In this document: positions 47,401 through 58,727 of the stretch, piece after piece
Layout: each line of letters starts with the position of its first letter
How positions within the stretch are numbered: the first letter of the stretch is position 1
NCBI RefSeq assembly: GCF_019399895.1
Contig: NC_091872.1
Coordinates: 4,906,395-4,970,394 of the forward strand
DNA length: 64,000 bases
DNA from: Cardiocondyla obscurior
Taxonomy: Eukaryota; Arthropoda; Insecta; Hymenoptera; Formicidae
Direction: 5' to 3'
Made by a program: the position numbers and the translations under genes
Notes under the pieces: generated by a model
What the model was told of the DNA's origin: nothing
What the model saw: only the letters and a program-made list of their open reading frames with translations
The model's database searches: none

Positions 47401-48670
47401 CAAAATGATCAGTATTGGAGCGACTAATCCCTGTCTTACGGCGTATTATCAAGATTATGCACGTGTTATTAATATCTGACAGGAGCGAGCGTGTCGCAGA
47501 ACGCTATTCCATTAGGTTAAACACCCAAATCCGATAGTTCCCCATCTGGTCGGCAAATGCACTTCTCGCGACTCCGCGCAGCACTCCCCCGCATTCACAT
47601 TCCAGCCCCTTCCCCGCAGTCTCCTTGCCCGCGCTTGGTCGCTGATAAAATGGAATTACAAACCAATTCGGTTGGTACGGCCCGCGGTGGAACGAAACGT
47701 TTTGCAAGTTTCCACGAAACACAATCGCCTCGGTCACCAATGTTCCTCTCGCGTCTCATTCTTCCTCTCTTCATCCGATTTTTTTTTTTCGTCCCCCTTA
47801 TCTCTCTGGCGAGCACCAATATGTGCGTATGTTGTTTACACTGCAGTAAGTAAAACTATTTTCTGTCCGTACGTCGCGTTTTTTTATATAACTTGAATAA
47901 ATGTTTCATTAAAGAGTCATTAAAGTAAAAAGTAATAAAAAGAAATTTCATAAAAGATGAAGGAGAAAATAAGATTTTATATATCTTGTTATCTATTAAA
48001 AAGATTTTTCTTTTTTTTTATCTTTCTTTCGTTTATTGCTAAAATCCGCAACGATGCACATAGGCTGTAATCAATCCTCGTTAACGAGAAAATCTTCTGT
48101 TTCTACGACTTCTCGCTGCTTATTTACAGTCGATCGTTCGATTTCTAAACCTGTCCCTCGTAATTCACCGTAACTGGATCTCGAAGCAATTATCCCAAGC
48201 CGGAGAAGGGTAGAATACTGATGGTGAGACTTTACGCGTAAAACTTGGACGTATAATCTTACAAAGGATCTCCTAATTCAAGACGTGCGGCTGTGACAAA
48301 ACTGAACTACAAGCGCAAGAAGGAGAAAGATTCACTTCGCAAAAAAATCTTAATAAAAAATAAAGTATCTCGATTGTTATTTAAGTAAAAAGTACAAAAT
48401 ATTGTGGAGAAATAACGTGTCAGAGAAGTAACAAACAGTTGTAAAAGTATTCTTGTAATTTTTAAAATGTCATAAAATAGGACGAGAAAAATTCACATTC
48501 ACTGAATCTTCCCTAGATGGGAACGAACAAAGCGCAGAATCCACTCGTTACAATGCTTATTTACATTGTAACACGCAGATTTTTCTCTTGGTTTAAGCAA
48601 CAGAAGTTTAATGCACTTGTTTCGCAAAAACGCGTTCTAAAAGATTCCCCGCCTTTGTTTCACCTCTTCC

Positions 48671-48710
48671 TTTTCTTTTTCTTTTTTTTTTTCTCTCTCT
48701 CTCTCTCTTT
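48671..48710. repeat. Poly(T) plus (CT)n tract
   Basis: T-rich sequence turning into a CTCTCT run; low complexity. Confidence 0.9.
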
Positions 48711-49625
48711 CCGGCGCAAAGGTTTTTGTCGAAGTCCTTTTATTATAGGCAACGTCAGCTTTGTTAAACGCGATTCTTCGACGCAATTTCGCCAGAGGGA
48801 AAAACACGGTACAACAGAGACACGGCCGCGCTGCACGTTGTTCGGCTGCAACGACATTCATAGCAATTTAGCCGAAAAAGACGCGCTGTAATTTAATAAT
48901 CCCCGATCTGCCGGGATTAGACCGGCGGACAAGGAGAGGACAGGTGCTACTAAGGCGGCGACGAGCGGGCCACTTTCCCAGCCGGATTTTTCCGCAGTCT
49001 GCTCTCGCTGGACTCGTTAGCGGGACGATGTGCCGGTCGCGTATATCCCGTTGCTTCGAAGATACTTTCCCCAAACCGATACTGCAAAGACAATGGCATA
49101 CTCTCCGCAGCGTTGTGATTAAAACAAACGGGCGAGTCGGATGACGGAGGAGGACGGCGGGTGAAAAGGGGAAACCGGAGGAAAACGGGGACGGAGAAAC
49201 CGCTCCGTTTTCTCGAAGCTCGCGCGGATTGGGAACGGCAGTCGCGTAGACGGAGTTTAGAGTTCTTTTCATTACCAACTCACCTTGCACAAACACGCGC
49301 AACGTCGAATCTCTCTACCACATACCGCCGTTTGTTCTCGCTCCCGACATTCCCGCGATTTTAATGATTACGTTCGTAGGAATTGCACTTAGCGATATTT
49401 TGGATGCCATCGACGTGAGGCAGGTTTAAAAATACATTGCTCGATTATAAAGTTATTTTAAATTTCTCAAATGACTTTCGATCGAACGTTATCGGTTTCT
49501 GCCAATTAATCCAGGTGGTCTCAATGTACAGTAATTATTACGACTCCTACGAATCGTTATTTGTAGACCAACCAATTAATTTTATAAAAATATTTTCAGC
49601 GAACGGGTGAAGTATTCATTTCACT

Positions 49626-49651
49626 TTTTTTTTTTTTTTTTCTTTCTTTTT
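49626..49651. repeat. Poly(T) tract
   Basis: T run interrupted by two C residues. Confidence 0.9.
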
Positions 49652-51200
49652 CGAGAATTCTGATTTACATTTACGCCGCTCATCCCGATCTCTCAATTTC
49701 AGCACGTTTTTCTTCTCCATATTTTTTCAAACTTTCCGCGTTTGCTTTTACATCTCTGTTATTAAGTTTCATTAAGCGCGCGCGTTCAATTCTTATCAAT
49801 TGTCATTAGCACATTTATAAACGACCTGAATCCAATCGGGCATAGTAATCAACCGGCGAACATAGCCGGATACACCGTCGGTGCAACATTGACTGGCCGA
49901 CCTGCGCGTCCCCTGCATCCCCTGTGCCTAACACCGCTCGCACGTCCATACACCCCGGCCAACCCCTTTATTATTCCGTTATATGTGTAGATGGTGTACG
50001 AGATACCGCATGATCGAATCACGGAGCAGTTCGGACACGATAACCTAATGAACGGACTGAATAATGATCAGGCGACGATTATGCGCTGTCTATTAAATTG
50101 ATTTGTCCTGCACTGCCGCGCTACCCTGCCGCGGCCTGGCCAAAAGGAAGGACGACGAACAAGCGCGCACCCGTCGGTCCTTAACGAGCTCTCTACACAG
50201 CAGGATTACGATAGAAAATCCAATTTGCCTCTTTAATCCCGCGACCCAGCGCCTCTTTTACTTACCGACAGCGAAATACGTGCCGCTGTCCTCGAGAACT
50301 CGAGGAATCGCTTTTGTGGTTAACTCGTCGCCGCTCTCTAATTCATTTTCTTAACGTATGGTCGCGACGCGAAAACAACGAAACAATCTTGCCGTTGCAG
50401 GAAGCGTTGGTAAAAAAGCGCGGTTGGCGATATCGAATTCGGGGATTAAAACGTGAAGCGCGGTCAAGTGTTCGCCGCGCATCGATGGGACATAATTTCC
50501 TTACTTTTATTTTTTTTTTTTTCTTTTTTGTAAGTATTCCTTGATTTCTCAATTAAGCTAGCGAAATAAAAATGAAAATAAGTCAGCGCCATGTTCTTTA
50601 GGAATTGACGGCAGTCCGACACTGGTTGGCCTACATCCTCAACCCACGAAAAGTGCAAGGTTGTTTCGCGAAGGCATTGCCGAGAGCTTTAAGTCCGACT
50701 TATACGATATCTTTCCTGTACACTCACGGCGTGCCACTGCATTTTATCCCGCGACACCGTTGCTGCAAGTGTCTATTAAAATTGTTACAATAGAACGGCG
50801 AACCTCCGCGTCCCGCGAAATTTTCGCGCGAGAGGTGCGCGCCGGGTTTCCTTTATGTACGAACGCTATTACGTGCTCCTATTGCGCGTTATATAGATCC
50901 GCGTAAGAAGCTTGCTCGATGCGAAAACGATATAATCCGCCGAAAACGTCGGGCACGTTTGATAGCCGCTTTAGAACGAGGAGAATCGCTAAAAACGCAT
51001 GGAATGCAGCTTCGACCGGTAGATCCGATGATACTCGATAGAAAATCAATTACGACAATCCTGTTTCCCATGAAAGTATTTTATGTATCGACATTTTTAC
51101 TAGATAACTGCGTTTTTTTTACGAGATTACATTTTTGCGATATTGTGAAATATTTTATCATAGTTGCCATCATTGCCGGGTGGTAATGATTTTTTTTTCT

Positions 51201-54200
51201 TTTTTAGCTACAATTTCTCTCTCTCTTTTTTTTTAACAAAATTTATATAAAGTTTATTAAGATATTTTTAACTAATTGAAATTATATATAAAGTAAAAAA
51301 TTTTATTTATCTAAATAATAACTTTAATTCTGTATTACGGGTTCTATTTCCGTGGCAGCATTTCGTACTAAATTTCATTTAATTGATCAAGAGATTCTGG
51401 AAATATTTATCGGGAAAATAGATAAACGAATAGATAAAATTGAAAGATGAAAATATCTTAAGGGAATGAACATTTGGTGTATCAGATGAGTCTCGTATTT
51501 TATTCTGAATTTGTTATCGCAATTACGACCGCGGGTCCATTCGAGTTACGCAAAATGTAAATTTATTAAAGTATCGCAAATAGGGCACGCCAAAAATATC
51601 AATTATGGTTTTTTTTATTCCCTATTGTATTCTATACTTTTCTTTTTAAGAACGATTGCGCCGACATGCGTCTTGCACCCTCGCAACTTTCGACAATCGC
51701 CCTCGTGCAGCACCGATCGGCGTAATACCACCCGCTGACTCTTCGCAGTCTTTTTCTTCCACGTTTCATCCTCTTTCTCTCTGCAGGCGGTAGGACTCTC
51801 GCGTGCCGGAAATTGAAAGTCCGCGACGTGACATCCGGAGCGGTAGGTCTTCCGCGATCTCCACAGAAACTTCATATTAACGATTTGAGGGGAAAGGAAG
51901 CCGCGCGCGACTTTATAGACACACCTCCGCGCTCTCTTTCCATTTTCTTTCTCCTCGTTCTTCTTTTGCGCCTACGTTCCCTTTTTCTTGCGCCACGCGT
52001 TTCGCGACGCCGCAGCCTATCCTCTTCGAGACGACGTCGCGTTTCCCATTAAATTTCCCCTGTCCTCCCACCTCCCTTATTTCCTCCCCTCATCCACTGT
52101 CGATTCGTGCTATCTCACGGCAACGATCCGCGCGTTATAATCGATTCGGCCTGATTTCGGTTAACTGCCGTCATCCAGAGTTTGCCGGCGCGTCCGAACA
52201 TCCGCGAGCAAGCCGCGCCGTAGACGCCGTAGTTATGTCAGCCGTCAAACCACCCCGTCACGTTGCCGAACCCGCCAAACAAGGGAGATGAAGCGTGCGT
52301 TTTCGCCGGCACGCTAAAATTATCCCTCGAGTTTTCCTAATTTGTTAATCTATACGTCTATAATACTATTCGTAGATCGAGATCGCTAATACGGACTAAT
52401 CAATTTTAAGTTAATCCTCCCCTCCTCGCCCGCTTAAAATTTAATCGCCTAATATCGTGCTGTACAAAGATATAATTACATTTCACAAAAATTAATTAAA
52501 AAAGTAATAAAAATTTTTATTTAATATCCAAAATTAGAGAATTCCGAGAGTATGCGGATAATGAATTATTGCTTAATTCTCTTTTGCATTAATAGTACTT
52601 ACCACCTGGGATAAATTATAAGTTGTCCATTATCGATGTTCGACATTACAAGTCCGGTCCAGAGACAAGTGGTGATGTTTAATGCTAAGCGTGGCGCAAT
52701 TTTCGCATTATCGCCGTCCCTTGACCGCTTGGCATTAACTCCGCTCGTATGCAACGGGTGTCTCGCGAGTAACGACTTATGTATACTCTCGCAGGGGACC
52801 GGTGTGCGCGACCGTGTGTCTCGCGCGAGGGATGAGGTGGGAGAGAAGGGGCCGGGAGCTGATTGCGTCCGGCCGAGATGATTGCTTTTCGCGTGACTAT
52901 GCCGACGCATACAGACGCGCGTGAACGCAAACATCGATGAACGCAAACATGCAAGCCGCGCATTCACAGGCACGCGGACCCGCGCGCGTGTATTCGCGAG
53001 CGATTACCTTCGTGCGAGCGAGCGCACGACGCGCGACGTATGGACTGGGCGTCCGGGAAGGGAAGGCGGGGGACGTTTCAATATTCCGACAGTTTATTCG
53101 TCTGGATCGGTGGACATCCGGCCACCGGCGGAAAATCACTTCGATTTTAGTTAACACGCCGCCGTTACGCGCGCGAAATAATCGCGAGATAGCTGCCCAC
53201 GGGATCCTGCGCGCGAGACTCTTCCGTACTTTCCCTTGAGAACCGACGAAACTTTTCATCGCGAAGACCTGAAGGGAGGAGAGTTACGGGTCCTTGGGTC
53301 ACACGACTACGTTCGTCGTCGCGTTTAATTCCCTTGCGCAAATTTGCGGTTGAACGTCGAGTTTTTTTTGCGTTTTATTCAAGAAATGGAAAAAAAAAAA
53401 ACTCCCGTCAGGAATTGTTCTAAAAGCTCCTCCGACGTTGTTACTATATTATTCTAAAATATGTTTCTTGTAAGAGATTTTATTCGCGACAATTGGCACG
53501 CGCCGCTCGAAATCAGCTTGCTTGCTTTACACGCCGTGGAGACAATCGCGAATGAATTCGGTACCGCGGATAAGACGTTGCATATCCCGGCGCCGCGCGC
53601 CGCTTGAAATTGATCCTAATCCGCCTGTTCAGTTTCACTCCCGTCTGTCGGATCTCCCAAGGTACTTAGCGGCAGGACGAGGGAGAATCGCGCGCGGTAG
53701 TGCCAGAGAGCGCGAGAAGATGAAAAGAAAAAGTAGTACGGAGAGGAGGCCATTCGGTGGATAGAAGCGGCGAAGGAGGTTGCGTTTCTCCAACGAGAGG
53801 CACTTATACTCGGAGGTGCATCCGGCGCGCGAGCGATGTCCCGTGCATTATGCATGATACGACGGTGCTTAATGTTCGTCCGAATCATCCCCCGCTCCCT
53901 TCACGCGCCATCACCCCTTCCCGAACCGCCGCGATTCCAAGTTTTGTCAGGGTGCGAGCCACGAAAATGCTAATTGAAGCGTTACCGCAATTACTTCTAG
54001 AAATCCTCTCGAAAATCTGTTATTAACTTCTGCCACTCGGGGAGGGAAAAGTTTTCCCCGGGCGGCGGCTGGCTGCCTATGGGATTTTAATCGCACACTC
54101 GAGTCGCTTCCGGCGAATGCTTCCAAGATTAATAACATTCCCAATCCCGAATTACGTGCGAATGAAAGAAACGCGTCCTGCGAAGACGTATCGGTTTTCA

Positions 54201-55043
54201 AAGAATTGATAAGCTATTTATAATTCCGATAGATTAATCGGCGTGATTATTTTGCAAGCGCAAAATTGCAAAGGCGACGCAGGATATTTCTGAATTTCAA
54301 CGTTGCATTAAGAATTATGAGAATAGCCAAGTTATATCGCGATCACAGTTGATGCGAGTGCAATCCCTCGTCGTATCGAAATTCTTTCGGAAAAGTCGTT
54401 CGCCATTTGCGCAAAATTGTCACGAAACTGTCAGTGCAAAATATATAGGACGGTGGTAGTTTCCTATATGCTCCGCGGCATATCGCGGATCGCCATTGCG
54501 AACCATGCTGGTACCATATATTTTTATCTTGAACGCAAATCGCCGGTTGTCATGGAAATCTACCGCGGTTTGAATATCGATATCAACGCACGTCAACGAC
54601 GCTGGCGAAGTAGAATGAGCCGTCGGTGCCTAAATCGCGATCTAAAATCTTGGCGCGTTTATCGGGAATACGCATGGAAACGCACAGAGATTACAAACAA
54701 AAGTCATTTATCAATGTAAAGCGCGTGTCTCCGAAGAGCTAATGAAACCGAAGCTTTTCCCCGGATATCGATCTTGTTAGCTGTTGACGTCTCTTCCTCG
54801 CAGCATCGCGGCACAATAACTTATTTCGTAAAACTTCGCTCGAACGTCTGGCTTGATTTACCTCTGCTCGTACTGCTATTTCGAGCACGCTTAGAAATTG
54901 CAATGCGTCTTGCGCCGGTTTCACGACATAGTCACGGCTCGATATGTAGGAAATGAAGTGTCCGACCGCTCGTATCCGCGCGCCTCTCCCTCACCGTACT
55001 CTCTTTCTCTCTTTCCCTTTCGCGCGATTTGTAAAATTCTAGG
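51201..55043. other. Non-coding, no gene recognised
   Basis: AT-rich at 51200-51480 and 52340-52600. Pyrimidine-rich at 51920-52110. GC/CpG-rich at 52680-53240 and 53520-54120, with overlapping frames on both strands (52599-53259) that are Arg/Ala-rich. No known motif. Confidence 0.5.
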
Positions 55044-55140
55044 ATGTTCGGATGGCGAGTAAGTTACACGACGGCCCGCGTACGAAACGAACGAATTAAT
55101 TATTCATGCACGTCCGACGCCCGACGTCCGAACTGGAGCG

Positions 55141-55184
55141 CCGCCGCCGCCGCCGCCGTCGCCGTCGTCGTCGTCGTCGTCGTC
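55141..55184. repeat. (CCG)n/(GTC)n trinucleotide repeat
   Basis: Six CCG units, then a mixed GTC/GCC step, then about seven GTC units. In one plus frame it reads as Ala then Val runs, in one minus frame as Asp then Gly runs. It sits within a CpG-rich patch whose ATG-started plus frame (55044-55499) shows no domain, so the repeat is probably not a coding homopolymer. Confidence 0.9.
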
Positions 55185-55787
55185 ATTTCGCAGCGGCAGT
55201 GCGAATCCGGTGCACCGGCGTTGTTTAGCATGACTATAGCGCAGCGAGTACACCCCAGGTACATAAGGAGAACACATTTGCAGCCACGAACTCGCACCGC
55301 GCCACCCTTTGTAGGAACCGTGTCGACGGACGCGCGCGTAATGGCCGTAATTAATGCGACACGCGTCCAATCGAAACACTACGCGTCGACGTGCCGTAAC
55401 AACGTGTCTCTTTCGGAATTCACCCGGTCCCGTTTCCGGTACCGATATGCGACGACAGACGTAAGACAGAGTATGTTAAAAATATATCTAACAGAATAAA
55501 ATCGAATTTTGTAAGAGATTCGGACTATCTTAATTATATACCTAATTTTTTTTTCTTTATTTCAGATATAATATTTTGTCGATATATGAGAATTTTGTTT
55601 TTTTATTAGTTTGATTTTTATCAATATTATTATTATTTTAATTATTCCTTCTCCTGCAAAAATATCTATACTGTTGCGTTAGTGAGTTTAATTCGCGATG
55701 ATAAGCATGTAAAATAAATTGCATTTCATCTGACATTATATGCAACGTCAAAAGTATATTTACATTTACATTATTATTAAGTTTCAG
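55185..55787. other. Non-coding, becoming AT-rich
   Basis: CpG-rich to about 55480, then AT-rich (55490-55760). The AT-rich part ends in a T-rich tract and TTTCAG, a good 3' splice-site-like sequence directly before the candidate at 55790. Confidence 0.5.
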
Positions 55788-55789
55788 CA

Positions 55790-56023
55790 ATGGACAGGGC
55801 CGTGGAGCATTGCCACGATGTTGAAGACTGCAAAAAAAAAAAATACAACCGAAACGAAAACTGGGTCGACAACTACCACAACTATGCAAATCTGCTTTGC
55901 ATTATTCCCATTCTGTGGTATCTATTAGGAGGATTTCGCGAAACGTCCGCGAAGTTGGTGCAAAATACCTGGCGAATGCTCAAATCGATCTTGACATTTA
56001 GGATTTCTAATCCTAGGAAGTAA
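55790..56023 (+). CDS. Candidate small membrane protein or internal exon, unrecognised
   Basis: ATG at 55790 has G at -3 and G at +4. The frame of 77 codons ends in TAA at 56021-56023. The DNA is distinctly richer in GC than both flanks, and GC is enriched at third codon positions by my hand count. The product is polar and basic at first (HCHDVEDCKKKK, then NENWVDNYHNY), then has one hydrophobic segment, LLCIIPILWYLLGGF (about residues 34-48), and a basic tail. TTTCAG ends at 55787 and GAA|GTAAGA lies at 56017-56025, so an internal exon 55788-56019 is equally possible. AATAAA occurs at 56083. A second plus frame is also open across part of it. No family recognised. Confidence 0.22.
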   Translation: MDRAVEHCHDVEDCKKKKYNRNENWVDNYHNYANLLCIIPILWYLLGGFRETSAKLVQNTWRMLKSILTFRISNPRK

Positions 56024-56370
56024 GAAAAATATTTTACGAGATATTACAAATTGACGTGCAAGAAATAACTTTTCATTAAAAAAATAAAAAAAAAAGCTTA
56101 AGTCTTGGCAATCAAATATTATTAAACGCTACGAATTATTATTAGGAAATTTTGAACAAAAGCGTTTTAAGACCTACATAATTTCGCTAAAATTAAAAAG
56201 AAGACATTATTTTTACATAACTAAATCTGTAAATCTCAAGATAATTTTTCTTGGTACAGTTAACAATATAAAATTAGCGTTTAATATATACGTATACCAC
56301 ATCTATGTCGTATTATATTTTTATACGTAATATATATTATATATAAAAAGATAAATAAGAAACGGAGATG
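56024..56370. other. AT-rich island
   Basis: Mostly A/T with an A-rich run around 56078-56095 and TATATATTATATATA near 56328. Nothing coding recognised. Confidence 0.6.
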
Positions 56371-58660
56371 GAATATGTGCGGCAGATCGGCGATCTCCCA
56401 GACCATCTCGCGTTCTTCATTTTGCCGCGGATTAAACCACGCTCGATATCACGAGATTAAGCGTATGCAGGCGTCCCGGGCTAACTTTACGAGAATCGTT
56501 ATGGATCAGGCAAGGGACGTGAGCGAGAGTTCCGAAGCAGCGCGGAAGTTTCGACGTTAAATGTTTTTTTAACTCGTATTACTTACAGCGAGAGCTCGGC
56601 CGCGCGCCCATCCGCTTGCCCGCACACCGTGGTACACGTTAAAAGCGGAAAAGTAATAAAGTCAACTTATAAATATTAAAGTTCCCAGTTGCTTCTGCCG
56701 TTTTCTTCCGAATACTTAATGTCCGAGCGAAATGAGACGACGGCGTGTATCGCGCGTGATTTTACCTCCCCGTCCACTTTATTACGAATGAAACAAATAG
56801 TTTGAGTGCATCTTTTTACATTCTTCAGAAACTCAATCTGGACACTCGCATCCCTCGTAATAAAATAAAACTAAAAGAAAAAAAGAAAAAAAAAGTGAGA
56901 GTAATGCGGATATATCAATCACGTGGCGAGCTTTGTTACGTCGTTATATGTAATTAGACGAGAAGTAGTTTCGAGCGTTCGCGAGGGAAATTTTTTCACG
57001 TTAACGACATATTTCGATGCGATGAATCGGCACGGCGCCGGGTCAGCCTGGCGGAATTAACGAGAGCACCGCTGTCGAGGATCGCCGCCTAGATTTCTCG
57101 CGTTCAAAGAACCACCTCACCTTACAAGATCCCATCGATCATCCTCGCTAGGACTCCAGGAAGTTACGGAGCGGCAGGGGCACGGCTCGCTCGTTCGGGG
57201 GATGCCGAACCGTGCAACGCGATACGGCCGGACGCATTTTAAGTAGCGTAACCGTATCGGTGTCCGATCAGAATCGCGTTTCTCGCGGCGCCGTTCTCTC
57301 CTTTGCGGCCGCCGCCCGGGCTCTTTCTCACCGAGTCACGTTTTTATTTCCTTACTCGACGCCAGACGTGACTGAATAATCAATAGCGAAATGCTAATTT
57401 TTAGTGCTTTGGACGCATTGGGCGGTCAATTATTTTGGTTCGCCGATGTTTTTAAAAACTTTGCGAGCTCTATAATTATTTTCGATCGCAAAATATAATC
57501 GAGGCAAAACATAAGCGAGATTATTAAAAACAATCGGTCATTCAGTGATCACAATCTGCAGTTTTAAGTTTTATATTTTTATAAAACGATTTATCTTGAT
57601 TTTTATTACAAAAAAAAATAATAATAAATACAGAACACGTATATGTAAGAAAAACTCATCTAGCGGAATGTAATTATCGCTTTTTTTCAGGTGAATTTCT
57701 CAATTATACTTAATGTAATCCGCAGACTGTAAATCCGTATTGCTGACTTGCGTCTAGATCCGACTTCTTTCAGCCCGCGCAGGAAGCCGCGGGTTGAGCT
57801 CAACGTTCTACCACTCTATAACGTATTCCGATGCGATTTCGATATTCGGTAAACAATGGGGAGCCTAGCACCAGACCGCTAAGTACAATTTCTATCCGTA
57901 TCTATCCAACGTAAGAAGAGATAGGTGCTCGAAGAGGAGGGATAAACGAGGAGAACACAGTGGTGAAGCGTTAGCCGCGGAAGCAGCAGGAGGCATTGGA
58001 GGGGGAATCCTTATCCCTCTTATCCTCGCACTTGCACTGTTTCCATTACGAATCCGGTAGCGAGGATTACCTAACTGAGAAAATTCATCCGAGCGAAAAG
58101 AAGAGAGCAGCCCTCCAAAGCTTGACCGGCAGACCGATCGATCGACAAAATAAAACTTCGACGAGTCGCGAGGCGACGTAAATTGCGTTTGCATCCTCCT
58201 CACGCAAGAATCTCGCGATATTTGCGCCAGCGAGTGACTACAGAAACTTCGTTACTTATTGTCGTAATGATTTTGATCAATATCGTGCACTTAAAAAATG
58301 TGCCGTATTAATAACTCCAAGATTACACCAGATTTTTTCCTCCCCGGATTATTTGAAAAAGAAAAATCGAATCTCGACTTAATCGGAGAATTTGTCGTTG
58401 GAGGACGCTCGACGGTTTTTAAATTTCTATACATACGATAGTTAATGCTTCAGGAAATAACGCTATCGCGCAGATTAATTCCATAAATTTAATCTTTTAT
58501 GTATCTATTGTCTAGTGAGAACAGCATGAAAACTTAACTTCCGCACGCCATTAATTACGCTATTCATAATTGGAAAATTCAATTTGGAAAATGCAATTAC
58601 AATATATGAACCGGGAATTTAATTTGGCTGCTAAAGTATTTATGTTAATTAGCAATCACC
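56371..58660. other. Non-coding, no gene recognised
   Basis: GC-richer at 56370-56640 and 56980-57360. A 61-codon ATG-started frame at 56375-56560 lies in a GC-rich patch but is Ser/Arg-rich and unrecognised. AT-rich at 57440-57720. Palindrome GTTGAGCTCAAC at 57793-57804. Homeodomain-core-rich patch at 58525-58665. Confidence 0.5.
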
Positions 58661-58665
58661 GCGTA
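58525..58665. promoter_or_regulatory. Homeodomain-core-rich patch, possible enhancer
   Basis: Within 140 bases there are several TAATTA/ATTAAT/CATAAT cores (CCATTAATTACGC, ATTCATAATTGG, GTTAATTAGC) and two copies of TTGGAAAAT about 14 bases apart. Clusters of such sites are typical of insect developmental enhancers, but AT-rich DNA also yields them by chance. Assignment is inference. Confidence 0.2.
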
Positions 58666-58709
58666 AAATCCGCGTGTCAATGGGATTTAGGTATGTACCG
58701 AATAATACG

Positions 58710-58727
58710 AAAAAAAAAAAAAAAAAA
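58710..58727. repeat. Poly(A) run
   Basis: Uninterrupted run of about 18 A. Confidence 0.9.

Larger units (their letters stand above)
47401..51200. other. Non-coding, no gene recognised
   Basis: AT-rich at 47860-48060 and 48320-48510; GC-richer at 48880-49360 and 50100-50500. Poly(T) and CT tracts at 47780-47792, 48671-48710, 49626-49651 and about 50508-50528. Only shadow frames. Confidence 0.5.
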
